Shown piece by piece: positions 44,255 through 52,853 of a stretch of DNA of 64,000 bases; position 1 is the first letter of the stretch, and each line of letters starts with the position of its first letter. The position numbers were made by a program, and so were the translations under genes. The stretch is from Thermodesulfobacteriota bacterium (lineage in GTDB: Bacteria; Desulfobacterota_D; UBA1144; Nemesobacterales; CSP1-2): the NCBI GenBank assembly GCA_035559815.1, contig DATMAT010000010.1:1-64000 (forward strand). Reading direction: 5' to 3'. The notes under the pieces are model-generated. The model was not told where the DNA came from. It saw only the letters and a program-made list of their open reading frames with translations, and did no database searches.

Positions 44255-45115
44255 ATGATTGCAGAAAAAGTCGTACACCTAAGAAACACCGTCGCCAGCT
44301 CGAACGTGCTTTTAAAGGCATATCTATGGAAGCTCAGGTACTTCAAGCCCAAGGTCTCATTTTCACTTGACACCAGCAGATTCGTGATAAAGACAGTGGA
44401 AAACGGCTGCGAACTGGAAAAAGCCTTAAACCTGAGATACGAGGTGTTTTATGAAGAGCTTCTCAACAGGAAGGCCTTTCTAAACATAGACGTCGATAAA
44501 TTCGACCCCATATGCGACCATCTGGTCATATTGGACAAAAGGTCGGAAAGGGCGGTCGGCACATACAGGCTTATTTCATCCACCTACTCCAACCGCTTTT
44601 ACTCCGAGACAGAATTCCTGATCCAGAACCTGAAGAGTGCCCCGGGCAACAAACTCGAGCTGGGGAGGGCCTGCGTCCACAGGGATTACCGGAACGGGAT
44701 TACCCTGGCTCTTCTGTGGAAGGGCATATCCGAGTATATGAGGAGAATTGACGCCAGGTACCTATTCGGTTGTTCCAGTATAAACACTACTAACATCGTG
44801 GAGATAAGCCTCATATACCGGTATCTGAAGGAGCATCATCTTTCTTCCGACGATTTCCGGGTATATCCCCGGGAGAGACACATAATAAAACAGATAAACC
44901 AGCACTTGCAGACGTTCGACCGCTTCGAAATAAAAACGGAAACGATTGAAGAGCTGATACCGCCCCTCCTAAAGAGCTATATAAAGGCTGGAGCCAAGGT
45001 CTGTGGGGAGCCCGCCTTAGACCGGAAGTTCAAATGTGCAGATTTTTTGACCGTCCTGGACATCGAGCTACTGAACGACTCCTATGAAAAAAGGTATAGG
45101 ACTGCAAATGGCTAG
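44255..45115 (+). CDS. olsB: OlsB-like lyso-ornithine lipid N-acyltransferase
   Basis: 286 residues, AAGGAG ribosome site. A GNAT-fold acyltransferase of the OlsB/autoinducer-synthase-like group: ALNLRYEVFYEELLNRKAF, DKFDPICDHLVILDKRSERAVGTYRLISS, and LELGRACVHRDYRNGITLALLWKGISEYMRRIDARYLFGCSSI. OlsB adds a 3-hydroxy fatty acid to ornithine. The next gene encodes an OlsA-like O-acyltransferase overlapping by eight bases, which is the classical olsBA order. Ornithine lipids contain no phosphorus and are often made in phosphate shortage, fitting the Pho-like sites and neighbours. Confidence 0.88.
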   Translation: MIAEKVVHLRNTVASSNVLLKAYLWKLRYFKPKVSFSLDTSRFVIKTVENGCELEKALNLRYEVFYEELLNRKAFLNIDVDKFDPICDHLVILDKRSERAVGTYRLISSTYSNRFYSETEFLIQNLKSAPGNKLELGRACVHRDYRNGITLALLWKGISEYMRRIDARYLFGCSSINTTNIVEISLIYRYLKEHHLSSDDFRVYPRERHIIKQINQHLQTFDRFEIKTETIEELIPPLLKSYIKAGAKVCGEPALDRKFKCADFLTVLDIELLNDSYEKRYRTANG

Positions 45116-45878
45116 AAAATTAATAAAAATTTGCCTGCTTTCTCTCTTGGTCTCATTCTCCGTGCTGGTAGCCTCGTTAACCGACCTTTTCATACAAGAC
45201 AGAAAGAGAAAGCTGTTTTGCCTATCCCGGATTACTTCCCTATTTTCCAAAGCCCTACTCAAAATACTGGGGGTCAGGGTTTACGTGAAAAACCTCGAGA
45301 ATTCACTCAAAAGCAATAATAATCATTTCATCGTCTCCAACCACCTTTCCTACATCGATATCTTCGTGATATCGTCGGTAATCCCCTCCCTCTTTGTGGC
45401 CAGCATCGACCAGGTCAGGGACAGATTCTTACTGGGCACGATGGCCAAGCTCGGCGGGAGCATCTTCGTAGACAGAAGGAGCAGAGCCAAGCTCTCGGAA
45501 GAAATAGATAACATATCCGAGCTACTAAAGGATGGACTCAACGTCGTATTGTTCCCGGAAGGGACTACGTCTAACGGGGAATGTGTGCTCTCTTTCAAAG
45601 CCCCTTTCCTGACCCCGGCCATTAAAACCAAAAGAGACATACTCCCGATTTGTTTGAGATACCGGAGAATAAATGGTGAGGGCGTAAATTCTGATAACCG
45701 AGATTTTGTGTTCTATTACGGCAACATGGATTTTTTCGGGCACTTTGTGGAGCTTCTGTCGCTTAGGTCTATCGATGTCGAGCTTATCGGCCTCGAAAAC
45801 ATCAGGGTAGATTCCGGCGTTTCCAGAAAAGAAGTAACAAAATTAGCCTTTGATTTCATCAAACTGGCTTATCAGTGA
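45108..45878 (+). CDS. olsA: OlsA/PlsC-type O-acyltransferase
   Basis: 256 residues from ATG 45108, overlapping the olsB stop by eight bases and preceded by AGGACTGCAA; ATG 45084 is a longer option. One N-terminal membrane segment (about 6-26). Acyltransferase motif I NHLSYID (His79, Asp84, the HX4D pair), the SIFVDRR block (about 122-128) and motif III FPEGTTS (about 155-161). With OlsB it would make ornithine lipid: OlsA esterifies the 3-hydroxyl of lyso-ornithine lipid. It could also be a general lysophosphatidate acyltransferase, but context favours OlsA. Confidence 0.88.
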   Translation: MARKLIKICLLSLLVSFSVLVASLTDLFIQDRKRKLFCLSRITSLFSKALLKILGVRVYVKNLENSLKSNNNHFIVSNHLSYIDIFVISSVIPSLFVASIDQVRDRFLLGTMAKLGGSIFVDRRSRAKLSEEIDNISELLKDGLNVVLFPEGTTSNGECVLSFKAPFLTPAIKTKRDILPICLRYRRINGEGVNSDNRDFVFYYGNMDFFGHFVELLSLRSIDVELIGLENIRVDSGVSRKEVTKLAFDFIKLAYQ

Positions 45879-46614
45879 TATTAACCCAATCCCCGGGTCT
45901 CGGCTGATAAATACAAGGGGCTGATCACTTTGTCTCCGCTGTTGCTGATTGCTATAGGCGCATGGACTCCGCCCGCTGTCATTCCCACGGAAGTGGGAAT
46001 CCAGTTTTCAATTATGGATCCCCGATTAATGCACTCGGGGATGACATAAAGACTGGAGCCCAGATTAATCCTGTCCCCAAATGTTTTTATTGGGGAACAT
46101 TCGGAAATGACATGCGGAGGAAACCCCCGATTGATCCCCGGTTCAAACGGGGACTGGATGACTATAGAATGAAACTCAATTAATCAACCCAGTTTAACTA
46201 AGGCGGGATGTAGCTCAAATAATTTAGGGAAAAGAAAAACTATTTATATCTCTGTGCATTTTTACACACTTCTTACTGTGCATTTTTACACAATTTAATA
46301 TAATCATATCATTAAATCAATGCTTCTTCCCGATAAGTAGCGCCAACAGTTAAATATTTTAAAAATGGAAAATTAAAGGTATGGAGATTGCTTTTGCTCT
46401 TTAAAGGAGGTTTTGTGAGGAGATACGGACTTAATCCGACCTTGACAAGAACCTGAAAATTCTTCACAAAATAGAAATTACTAAGGTGAACCCACGATTG
46501 CTTGTTTGGTAATCGGTGATTTGAAGGTCTTATCGCGTTCCCTTGCCGTCAGAAAACTCATAAGTTATGATTAGCAATCCCCAGGAAACCAGCCGTTATC
46601 GAGGAGAGTCCCCG
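45879..46614. repeat. 736-base gene-free stretch: repeats and tandem operator-like sites
   Basis: 45978-46165 has the 'cattcccg' inverted family. 46254-46269 and 46278-46293 are two exact copies of TGTGCATTTTTACACA, 24 bases apart, each with TGTG/CACA ends (separate entry). GCGGGATGTAGCTCAA at 46204 looks like a tRNA 5' end but no tRNA follows. Confidence 0.6.
46254..46293 (+). promoter_or_regulatory. two identical 16-bp operator-like repeats
   Basis: TGTGCATTTTTACACA twice, starting 24 bases apart, with imperfect dyad symmetry (TGTG ... CACA). Looks like a tandem regulator site, about 320 bases before dapL. No regulator gene is adjacent. Confidence 0.45.
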
Positions 46615-47781
46615 ATGGAAATCAAATGGGCAAAGAGGATCGAACAGCTACCGCCATACCTTTTCGCCGAGATCGATGCAAAGAAACAGGAGATGAAAGC
46701 AAAGGGCGTTGACATCATTGACCTGGGGGTTGGAGACCCGGATATCCCAACTCCTTCCCACATTATTAATGCGTTGAAAGCGGCCGCTGAAGACCCGTCA
46801 AACCATAGATACCCTTCTTACGAAGGCATGCTGTCCTTCAGAAAATCGGCAGCAGACTGGTATGCGGAGCGCTTTGGGGTCAGGGTAGACCCCAAAACCG
46901 AGGTGGTCACTCTTATCGGGTCAAAAGAGGGAATTGCCCATACTCCCCTTGCCTTTGTCGACCCCGGTGACGTTGTCCTGATTCCTGACCCCGGGTATCC
47001 GGTTTATCCTGTCGCTACGAGCTTCGCCGGCGGCATCCCCTATTCCATGCCCCTAAGGAAGGAGAACGGTTTTCTCCCCGACCTCGGCTCTATCCCGGAA
47101 GACATCAGGAAAAAGGCCAAACTTATGTTCCTCAACTATCCCAATAACCCCACATCAGCGGTTACGGAAAGGGCTTTTTTCAGGGAGGTAATAGACTTCG
47201 CCTCAAAATATAACATTCTTGTCTGCCACGATGCGGCATACACCGAGGTCTCATTCGACGGCTTCAATCCGCCCAGCTTTCTGGAGTTGGACGGAGCAGA
47301 GGAAGTGGGGATGGAGTTCCACTCCCTTTCTAAAACCTTCAACATGACCGGATGGAGGCTCGGCTTCGCCGCCGGGAATAAGAAGGCTATCGCCGGGCTT
47401 GGAAAGGTAAAGACGAACATAGACTCCGGTGCCTTCCAGGCCATTCAACTCGCCGGTATCGAAGCCTTGAGGAACTATTCCCTGGGGATTCAGGAGAGAA
47501 AGAAGATTTATGAGGAGAGAAGGAATATATTCTGTAGAGGGCTCGATGAGATTGGATTGAGCTATCATCCACCCAAAGCGACCTTTTATGTTTGGTTTGA
47601 GACCCCCAAGGGAATCTCATCAAAGGATTTTACCGCCAGGCTCCTCAGCGAGGCCGGCATTGTGGTCACGCCTGGAAACGGATTCGGAGAATACGGAGAA
47701 GGATATATTCGCGTGTCGATCACCATCGGTAAAGAGAGGCTCGCCGAAGCGGTGGAGAGGCTCAAGAATTTAAGATTCTAA
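46615..47781 (+). CDS. dapL: LL-diaminopimelate aminotransferase
   Basis: 388 residues from ATG 46615, chosen by CGAGGAGAG eight bases before; the longer start at 46567 adds 16 residues. MEIKWAKRIEQLPPYLFAEIDAKKQEMKAKGVDIIDLGVGDPDIPTP is the DapL/class I aminotransferase start. GSKEGIAHTPLAF, PDPGYPVYP, LNYPNNPTSAV, CHDAAYTEVSFDG and the lysine motif HSLSKTFNMTGWRLGF are present. It converts tetrahydrodipicolinate to LL-diaminopimelate with glutamate in one step (lysine and peptidoglycan synthesis). Confidence 0.93.
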   Translation: MEIKWAKRIEQLPPYLFAEIDAKKQEMKAKGVDIIDLGVGDPDIPTPSHIINALKAAAEDPSNHRYPSYEGMLSFRKSAADWYAERFGVRVDPKTEVVTLIGSKEGIAHTPLAFVDPGDVVLIPDPGYPVYPVATSFAGGIPYSMPLRKENGFLPDLGSIPEDIRKKAKLMFLNYPNNPTSAVTERAFFREVIDFASKYNILVCHDAAYTEVSFDGFNPPSFLELDGAEEVGMEFHSLSKTFNMTGWRLGFAAGNKKAIAGLGKVKTNIDSGAFQAIQLAGIEALRNYSLGIQERKKIYEERRNIFCRGLDEIGLSYHPPKATFYVWFETPKGISSKDFTARLLSEAGIVVTPGNGFGEYGEGYIRVSITIGKERLAEAVERLKNLRF

Positions 47782-47819
47782 TAATAAACAAGAACCTGAG
47801 TTCGGACTGCCTAACTGCC

Positions 47820-49358
47820 TTGGAAAGCTTGACTGTAGTCGCCAAAGTAATCGTAACTTCGATATATGTGACCGCCCTTGCACTCCTGTGCGTGTTCGGG
47901 ATTCATAGGTATTATCTGGCTTATCTTTTCAATAAATACAAAAGACAGCCACCAAAGCCCCGGGAGAAATTTACAAATTTACCAACGGTTACCGTACAAC
48001 TCCCCATTTACAATGAGATGTACGTTGCAGAAAGGCTGATATCCTCGGTTTGCCGGATTAACTATCCGAAGGAACTCCTGGAAATCCAGGTGCTCGACGA
48101 CTCCACCGACCCGACCAGGGAAATTGCCCGAGAGTGTGTCGAAAACTACCGGTCCCTGGGCTTCGACATACACTACATCCACAGAGAAAACAGAGTCGGG
48201 TTTAAGGCGGGAGCTCTGGCCGAAGGCCTCGAGACCGCCCGCGGAGAGCTAATCGCCATATTCGATGCCGACTTTATTCCGCCGGAGGATTTCCTCACAA
48301 AAACGGTAGATTACTTCACTGACCCCCGGGTGGGCATGGTTCAGGTGAGATGGGGACACGTAAATCTCGATTACTCCCCGCTCACTAAGGCCCAGTCCAT
48401 TCTCCTCGACGGACACTTCGTCATAGAGCAGGCCTCCAGATTTCATGCGGGCAGGTTTTTTAACTTCAATGGAACCGCAGGCGTTTTGAGAAGATCGTGC
48501 ATCGAATCATCCGGGGGCTGGCAGCATGACACGCTTACCGAAGACCTGGACCTCAGTTACCGGGCGCAACTAAAGGGATGGAAGTTCGTTTACCTGAAGG
48601 ATTGGGCGGTTGATGCGGAACTGCCGGTTGACATGAATGCCTTTAAATCACAGCAGCACCGCTGGGCTAAGGGAGCAATACAAACGGCAATAAAGCTCCT
48701 GCCCCAAATTCTGAGAGCAAAAGAACTTCCCCTGAGCATAAAGGTCGAAGCCTGTTTTCACCTGCTCGGGAATTTTGCCTATGTTTTACTTTTGATCCTT
48801 CTCTCCCTGATGCTGCCAATATCCTATTTCTGGCACTCTTTCGGATGGGAGAAAGTGGTCTTTTTCAACCTATTCATCGTATCCGCCTGTACTCTGAGCG
48901 TTATAAGGTTCTATGTGCTCACCACTAGAGAGGTTCACGGCAAGGAATGGACCAAATACTTAAAATATGTACCCCTATCCATTGCCCTTGGAACCGGCAT
49001 CGCCATAAACAATTCAAAAGCGGTGTTTGAAGCCATCCTTGGTAAGAAGTCCGAATTTAAACGCACCCCCAAATTTGCCGTAACCTCCAAAGGCGACAAC
49101 TGGCGCACCAGAAGCTATACCTCTTCTAAAGAGATAACCAGCCTGATAGAACTGATAGTGGGTATTCTTTTCGTGCTCCAGACCGCCTACGGCGCTTTTA
49201 TCGGCTATGTCGGATGGATACCGTTCCTCCTGCTCATTCAATTCGGCTTCATATACACCGGGCTGCTCTCCATCATCCACGGCTCGCAAAGACAGTCGGC
49301 AAAAGTAAGTTCATTTATTTCCAAGCCGGTGCTCCAGAAGGAAATAAAGAATCTATAG
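47820..49358 (+). CDS. processive family 2 glycosyltransferase (CESA/CSL-like)
   Basis: 512 residues from TTG. N-terminal membrane segment, then a GT2 domain: PTVTVQLPIYNEMYVAERLISSV, VLDDSTD, IFDADF (about 154-159), TEDLDLSYRA and QQHRWAKG, so the D, DxD, TED and QxxRW motifs of processive synthases are all present. At least four C-terminal membrane segments follow. Close bacterial relatives make glycolipids or polysaccharide such as glucomannan-like chains. It starts 38 bases after dapL and is downstream of the lipid-remodelling genes. Product unknown. Confidence 0.9.
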   Translation: MESLTVVAKVIVTSIYVTALALLCVFGIHRYYLAYLFNKYKRQPPKPREKFTNLPTVTVQLPIYNEMYVAERLISSVCRINYPKELLEIQVLDDSTDPTREIARECVENYRSLGFDIHYIHRENRVGFKAGALAEGLETARGELIAIFDADFIPPEDFLTKTVDYFTDPRVGMVQVRWGHVNLDYSPLTKAQSILLDGHFVIEQASRFHAGRFFNFNGTAGVLRRSCIESSGGWQHDTLTEDLDLSYRAQLKGWKFVYLKDWAVDAELPVDMNAFKSQQHRWAKGAIQTAIKLLPQILRAKELPLSIKVEACFHLLGNFAYVLLLILLSLMLPISYFWHSFGWEKVVFFNLFIVSACTLSVIRFYVLTTREVHGKEWTKYLKYVPLSIALGTGIAINNSKAVFEAILGKKSEFKRTPKFAVTSKGDNWRTRSYTSSKEITSLIELIVGILFVLQTAYGAFIGYVGWIPFLLLIQFGFIYTGLLSIIHGSQRQSAKVSSFISKPVLQKEIKNL

Positions 49359-49832
49359 TAAACTTGAGAATTCCCTGATTTACCACAGGATTTCCGCTGT
49401 CGAGGCGATGTAGTCCCTCGACTTCCTCGGCGGGGATCTCCTCTTCATGTCATGCCCGTCCCTCGGTTGAACCTGGGGATCAGTCGGGCATCTATAATTA
49501 AATACTGGATTCCCGCTCCCCGCTTGCGCGAGGACATGTTTCACGGGAATGACTGGTTACAGAGACTCAGAAGGGCTTTTAGGGTAAAAACAAAATAGTG
49601 GAAGTAAGGATTATAAAAGTAAAGCGTAATCACCATCCAATCCAGGCATTGCTACGTAATGAATTGACAAGTTTGATAACAATTGATTTAAATTGTCCGA
49701 CAATAGCACAAATGGAATGTGATGCAGTTCCTTTTGACCTTTCCGTAGGGGCGACCCGGCGGGTCGCCCCTACATTTTCATCAAGAATTAGCAGGCTCCA
49801 TACCACTCCACACGAGCGTTAAAAAAAGGCAC
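49359..49832. repeat. gene-free stretch with several repeat families
   Basis: 49359-49380 is copy 4 of the Shine-Dalgarno-bearing repeat, inverted. About 49405-49560 is a 'cattcccg' element. 49745-49773 is a hairpin with 13-base arms (GTAGGGGCGACCC and complement, GGC loop). No gene supported. Confidence 0.6.
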
Positions 49833-49882
49833 TTGACAAACCGTATAATATATACTACATTGGTGACTGACTAGTCAGTTCA
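49833..49882 (+). promoter_or_regulatory. tetR promoter and palindromic operator
   Basis: TTGACA (49833-49838), 17 nt, TACATT (49856-49861). Directly after it lies TGACTGACTAGTCAGTTCA (49864-49882), with the perfect palindrome CTGACTAGTCAG at 49867-49878, a typical TetR-family operator placed to block its own promoter. A TATAAT at 49844 has no matching -35. Confidence 0.65.
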
Positions 49883-49897
49883 CCGGGGTATAGCAAT

Positions 49898-50587
49898 ATG
49901 GCAAAAGCAAAAGAAGCAATAGGGAAAAGGCTGGCAAGGGTTAATTTCCGCAGTAAGAGAACCGGCCGGAGGGATGAGATTATACATACTGCCGCCCAGT
50001 TGTTCTCCGAAAAAAGCTATCATGACGTAACTATGGATGAGATAGCGGAGAAGGTAGGCGTTGCCAAGGGCACCATCTATCTTTACTTTGAGTCTAAGGA
50101 AAAGCTGTACTTAGAAATTCTGGAAGAAGGGTTTGAATCCATCGAGTCCCTGATCGAAAAAGAGGTAGAAAAGGGCGAGTCCGCTCCGCAGAAGATGAAA
50201 AAGGTCTTAAAGCTTATTTTTTCCTTCTATCGCCAAAACCTGGACGTGCTTCGCATCCTGAGCCGGGATGAAACCCATCTCATTCGAGAGCACTTTGAGT
50301 TCACCGAACACTGGAGACACAGAAGGGTGAAGCTTTACAAAAAAATCCTGGAGAAGGGCGTCAAGGAGGGCTCCTTCCGTCCAATAAACACGGAGCTTAC
50401 GTCATTAATAATCTTCGGCCTGGTAAGGTCGGTGATGTTTTTCTACGAGACGGATAAGAGCGCCGAGGAAACGGCCGATGAGGTATTTTCGGTAATTGAA
50501 AAAGGGATTCTGGCCCCGGCCGAAAAGAAATTACATACACAAGAAAAAACGGAAAAGGATCAACAAGCGACGGATGATGGGGATTAA
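49898..50587 (+). CDS. TetR-family transcriptional regulator
   Basis: 229 residues. RRDEIIHTAAQLFSEKSYHDVTMDEIAEKVGVAKGTIYLYFESKEKLYLEILEEG (about 24-78) is a textbook TetR HTH domain. The C-terminal ligand domain (about 85-210) is helical with the TetR_C pattern of fatty-acid or envelope regulators. It ends in a charged tail. Its operator (49864-49882) suggests autorepression. The aminotransferase starts 31 bases downstream and is probably in the same transcript. Confidence 0.93.
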   Translation: MAKAKEAIGKRLARVNFRSKRTGRRDEIIHTAAQLFSEKSYHDVTMDEIAEKVGVAKGTIYLYFESKEKLYLEILEEGFESIESLIEKEVEKGESAPQKMKKVLKLIFSFYRQNLDVLRILSRDETHLIREHFEFTEHWRHRRVKLYKKILEKGVKEGSFRPINTELTSLIIFGLVRSVMFFYETDKSAEETADEVFSVIEKGILAPAEKKLHTQEKTEKDQQATDDGD

Positions 50588-50618
50588 GATAATAACCTAA
50601 CAAAAGGAGGTACAGTCC

Positions 50619-51800
50619 ATGTCCATAAGATATCCATTCAGTAAAAGGATACATCATTTTGTCCCGCCAAAACAATGGGCCAGTATGAGAATAGCCAAGG
50701 AGCTTGAGAAAAACACTGGCAAGAAAGTAATCCACTTTGAAAAGGGTGATTATCAGGGGCCCGATTTTGAGACGCCGGAACACGTTCTTGAGGCCACGGT
50801 GAAAGCACTCAAAGATGGTTATGTAAGGTATGACCCGGGACCCGGTCTTCCCGAGCTTAGAGAGGCCATAGCCGAAGAGATGAACCGTAGAGGAAGGCCG
50901 ACCACGCCCGACGAAGTTATAGTAACAGCCGGAGCTAAGCAATCCCTTAATATGGCCCTTTTAACATTCCTGGAAGACGGTGATGAAGTAATCTTTCCAA
51001 ACCCGGGGTATCCTCCAGATGAGGTTTGGGCGAAATATGCCAACGCACACATAAAGCACACACCGTTGACAAAGCCGGACTGGCAGTTTGACCTGGACAA
51101 GCTCGAACGCATGATTACTCCGAAAACAAAGCTCTTGATCATAAACACCCCGCAAAGGCCCAACGGTCACTTGGTGCAGAACCCGGAAGAGATCGCCGAG
51201 CTTTGTTTAAGGCACAAACAGCTTATGGTTATCTCCGACGAGATATTCTCACACATAGTGTATGACGGTAAACAACATAAGACCATAGCCGCCGTGCCCG
51301 GTATGGCCGAGAGGACCATAGTAATCGATACATTCTCCAAGACCTATGCTATGACCGGATGGAGGATAGGCTGGTCGGTCGCTCCTAAGCCGGTCATCGA
51401 GAAGCTATCCATATTTTTACAGGACACCATTACCAACGTGGCCGCATTTATTCAAAAAGCCGCTTACGCCGCAATGGTCGGCCCCCAAGACTGGGTGGAT
51501 AGGAAACTGGAAATTCTGCAAAGGAAGAGAAATAAAATGGTAGCGGGGTTAAACTCGATTCCCGGTATAAAATGCGATACTCCCGACGGTGCTTTCTACG
51601 CTTTTCCGGACATCAGCGGAACCGGTCTGACTTCACAGGAGTTCACCAACAGGCTGATGGAAACTGCCGGGGTTGCAGTAGTAGCGGGAACGGCCTTCGG
51701 AAGCCAGGGAGAGGGCTACGTCAGAGTGACTTATGCCGTATCCGACGACGATATCGATGAGGGAATCAAGAGAATAAGCCAAACAAACCTCAAGGCTTAG
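50619..51800 (+). CDS. class I/II pyridoxal-phosphate aminotransferase
   Basis: 393 residues, AAAGGAGGT ribosome site. AGAKQSLNMALLTFLEDGDEVIFPNPGYP and the lysine motif DTFSKTYAMTGWRIGW are of the aspartate-aminotransferase group. The usual N-P-x-N-P-T-G block reads INTPQRPNGHLV, where the third Asn-Pro-Thr becomes Arg-Pro-Asn; this is unusual. Substrate unclear: alanine, aspartate or aromatic amino acids, or a different keto acid. Downstream of tetR. Confidence 0.88.
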   Translation: MSIRYPFSKRIHHFVPPKQWASMRIAKELEKNTGKKVIHFEKGDYQGPDFETPEHVLEATVKALKDGYVRYDPGPGLPELREAIAEEMNRRGRPTTPDEVIVTAGAKQSLNMALLTFLEDGDEVIFPNPGYPPDEVWAKYANAHIKHTPLTKPDWQFDLDKLERMITPKTKLLIINTPQRPNGHLVQNPEEIAELCLRHKQLMVISDEIFSHIVYDGKQHKTIAAVPGMAERTIVIDTFSKTYAMTGWRIGWSVAPKPVIEKLSIFLQDTITNVAAFIQKAAYAAMVGPQDWVDRKLEILQRKRNKMVAGLNSIPGIKCDTPDGAFYAFPDISGTGLTSQEFTNRLMETAGVAVVAGTAFGSQGEGYVRVTYAVSDDDIDEGIKRISQTNLKA

Positions 51801-51965
51801 TTTGTAGGACGGGCTTTCATCTCGGTGTTTTTAACAGCCAAAGCACCGTGGGTGAAAGCCCGTGCCTATTGCAAATCGGCCGTATCAATCTAATCAAATA
51901 CCCGATGCACCTTTTTTCCGGGGTATAATATTTTTTACAATAAGAATAAAGAGAAGGTTTCTTCC

Positions 51966-52853
51966 ATGTATAGGTCTGCAAGAAAATCTAATTGGATATT
52001 AAAACCTTTTATTGTTTTATCTCTTGCAATCACCTTCGTTTTTCTCTTTATAACCTGTTATAAGGCTCCGGTCACCGGGAGGTCCCAGTTGATTCTAATC
52101 TCCCCGGAGATGGCCGCTCAGATGGGGGCGACTGCCTTTCAGGATTTGCTCAGCAAAGAAGAGTTATCCGATGACCCAAACTTTAATGAGGCTGTCAGAC
52201 GGGTGGGCACGAGAATAGCCGGAGTTTCCAATACCCCCAATCAAAGCTGGGATTACAAAGTGATCAAGGACGATAATACGATTAACGCCTTTGCCCTTCC
52301 CGGAGGAAAAGTAGGCGTATACACCGGGATACTCCCAATCGCTGAGACCGAAGCAGGGCTGGCGACAGTAATCGGACACGAAGTAGCGCATGTCGCCGCT
52401 CGTCACGGCGCAGAGAGAATGTCAGCCGGAATCCTGGCCGAGCTAGGAGCCGTCGGCCTTAGCGCTGCTCTCAGAAACAGCGACCCCACCGTTCTTAATG
52501 CAATAATGCAAGCTTACGGTATTGGAGTAACGGTGGGAGGGATATTACCTTTTAGTCGCTCTCAGGAATCGGAGGCCGATAGAATAGGCCTGATCTACAT
52601 GGCCCAGGCAGGGTATGACCCTAGAGAATCGGTCGCCTTCTGGCAAAGGATGGGCGAGGCCACTAAGAATAGGCCGTCCCCGCCGGAGTTCCTGGCTACT
52701 CACCCCAGCTACGGTACAAGAATAAATAACCTGAATAGATGGCTTCCCGAAGCGATGTACTATTATGAGCGTTCTAATAAAGCTCCCGACAATCCGATTG
52801 TCGCCGATAAAAAAGGGGAAGAAGAAGTCAACATAAGCTCGAATGCAGAATAG
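51966..52853 (+). CDS. M48-family metalloprotease, probable lipoprotein
   Basis: 295 residues. Hydrophobic segment about 12-30 ending FITC, Cys31 a possible lipid site. Zinc motif HEVAH (His138, Glu139, His142) and the third ligand region ESEADRIGL (Glu201-Asp205). NAFALPGGKVGVYTGIL (about 107-123) is the conserved preceding strand. LoiP/BepA-like peptidases of this type degrade or check misfolded envelope proteins in the periplasm. C-terminal extension about 40 residues. Single gene. Confidence 0.92.
   Translation: MYRSARKSNWILKPFIVLSLAITFVFLFITCYKAPVTGRSQLILISPEMAAQMGATAFQDLLSKEELSDDPNFNEAVRRVGTRIAGVSNTPNQSWDYKVIKDDNTINAFALPGGKVGVYTGILPIAETEAGLATVIGHEVAHVAARHGAERMSAGILAELGAVGLSAALRNSDPTVLNAIMQAYGIGVTVGGILPFSRSQESEADRIGLIYMAQAGYDPRESVAFWQRMGEATKNRPSPPEFLATHPSYGTRINNLNRWLPEAMYYYERSNKAPDNPIVADKKGEEEVNISSNAE

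Noticed and set aside
46204-46220. tRNA gene
   Set aside because: GCGGGATGTAGCTCAA resembles a tRNA 5' end, but no anticodon arm, T-arm or acceptor partner follows.
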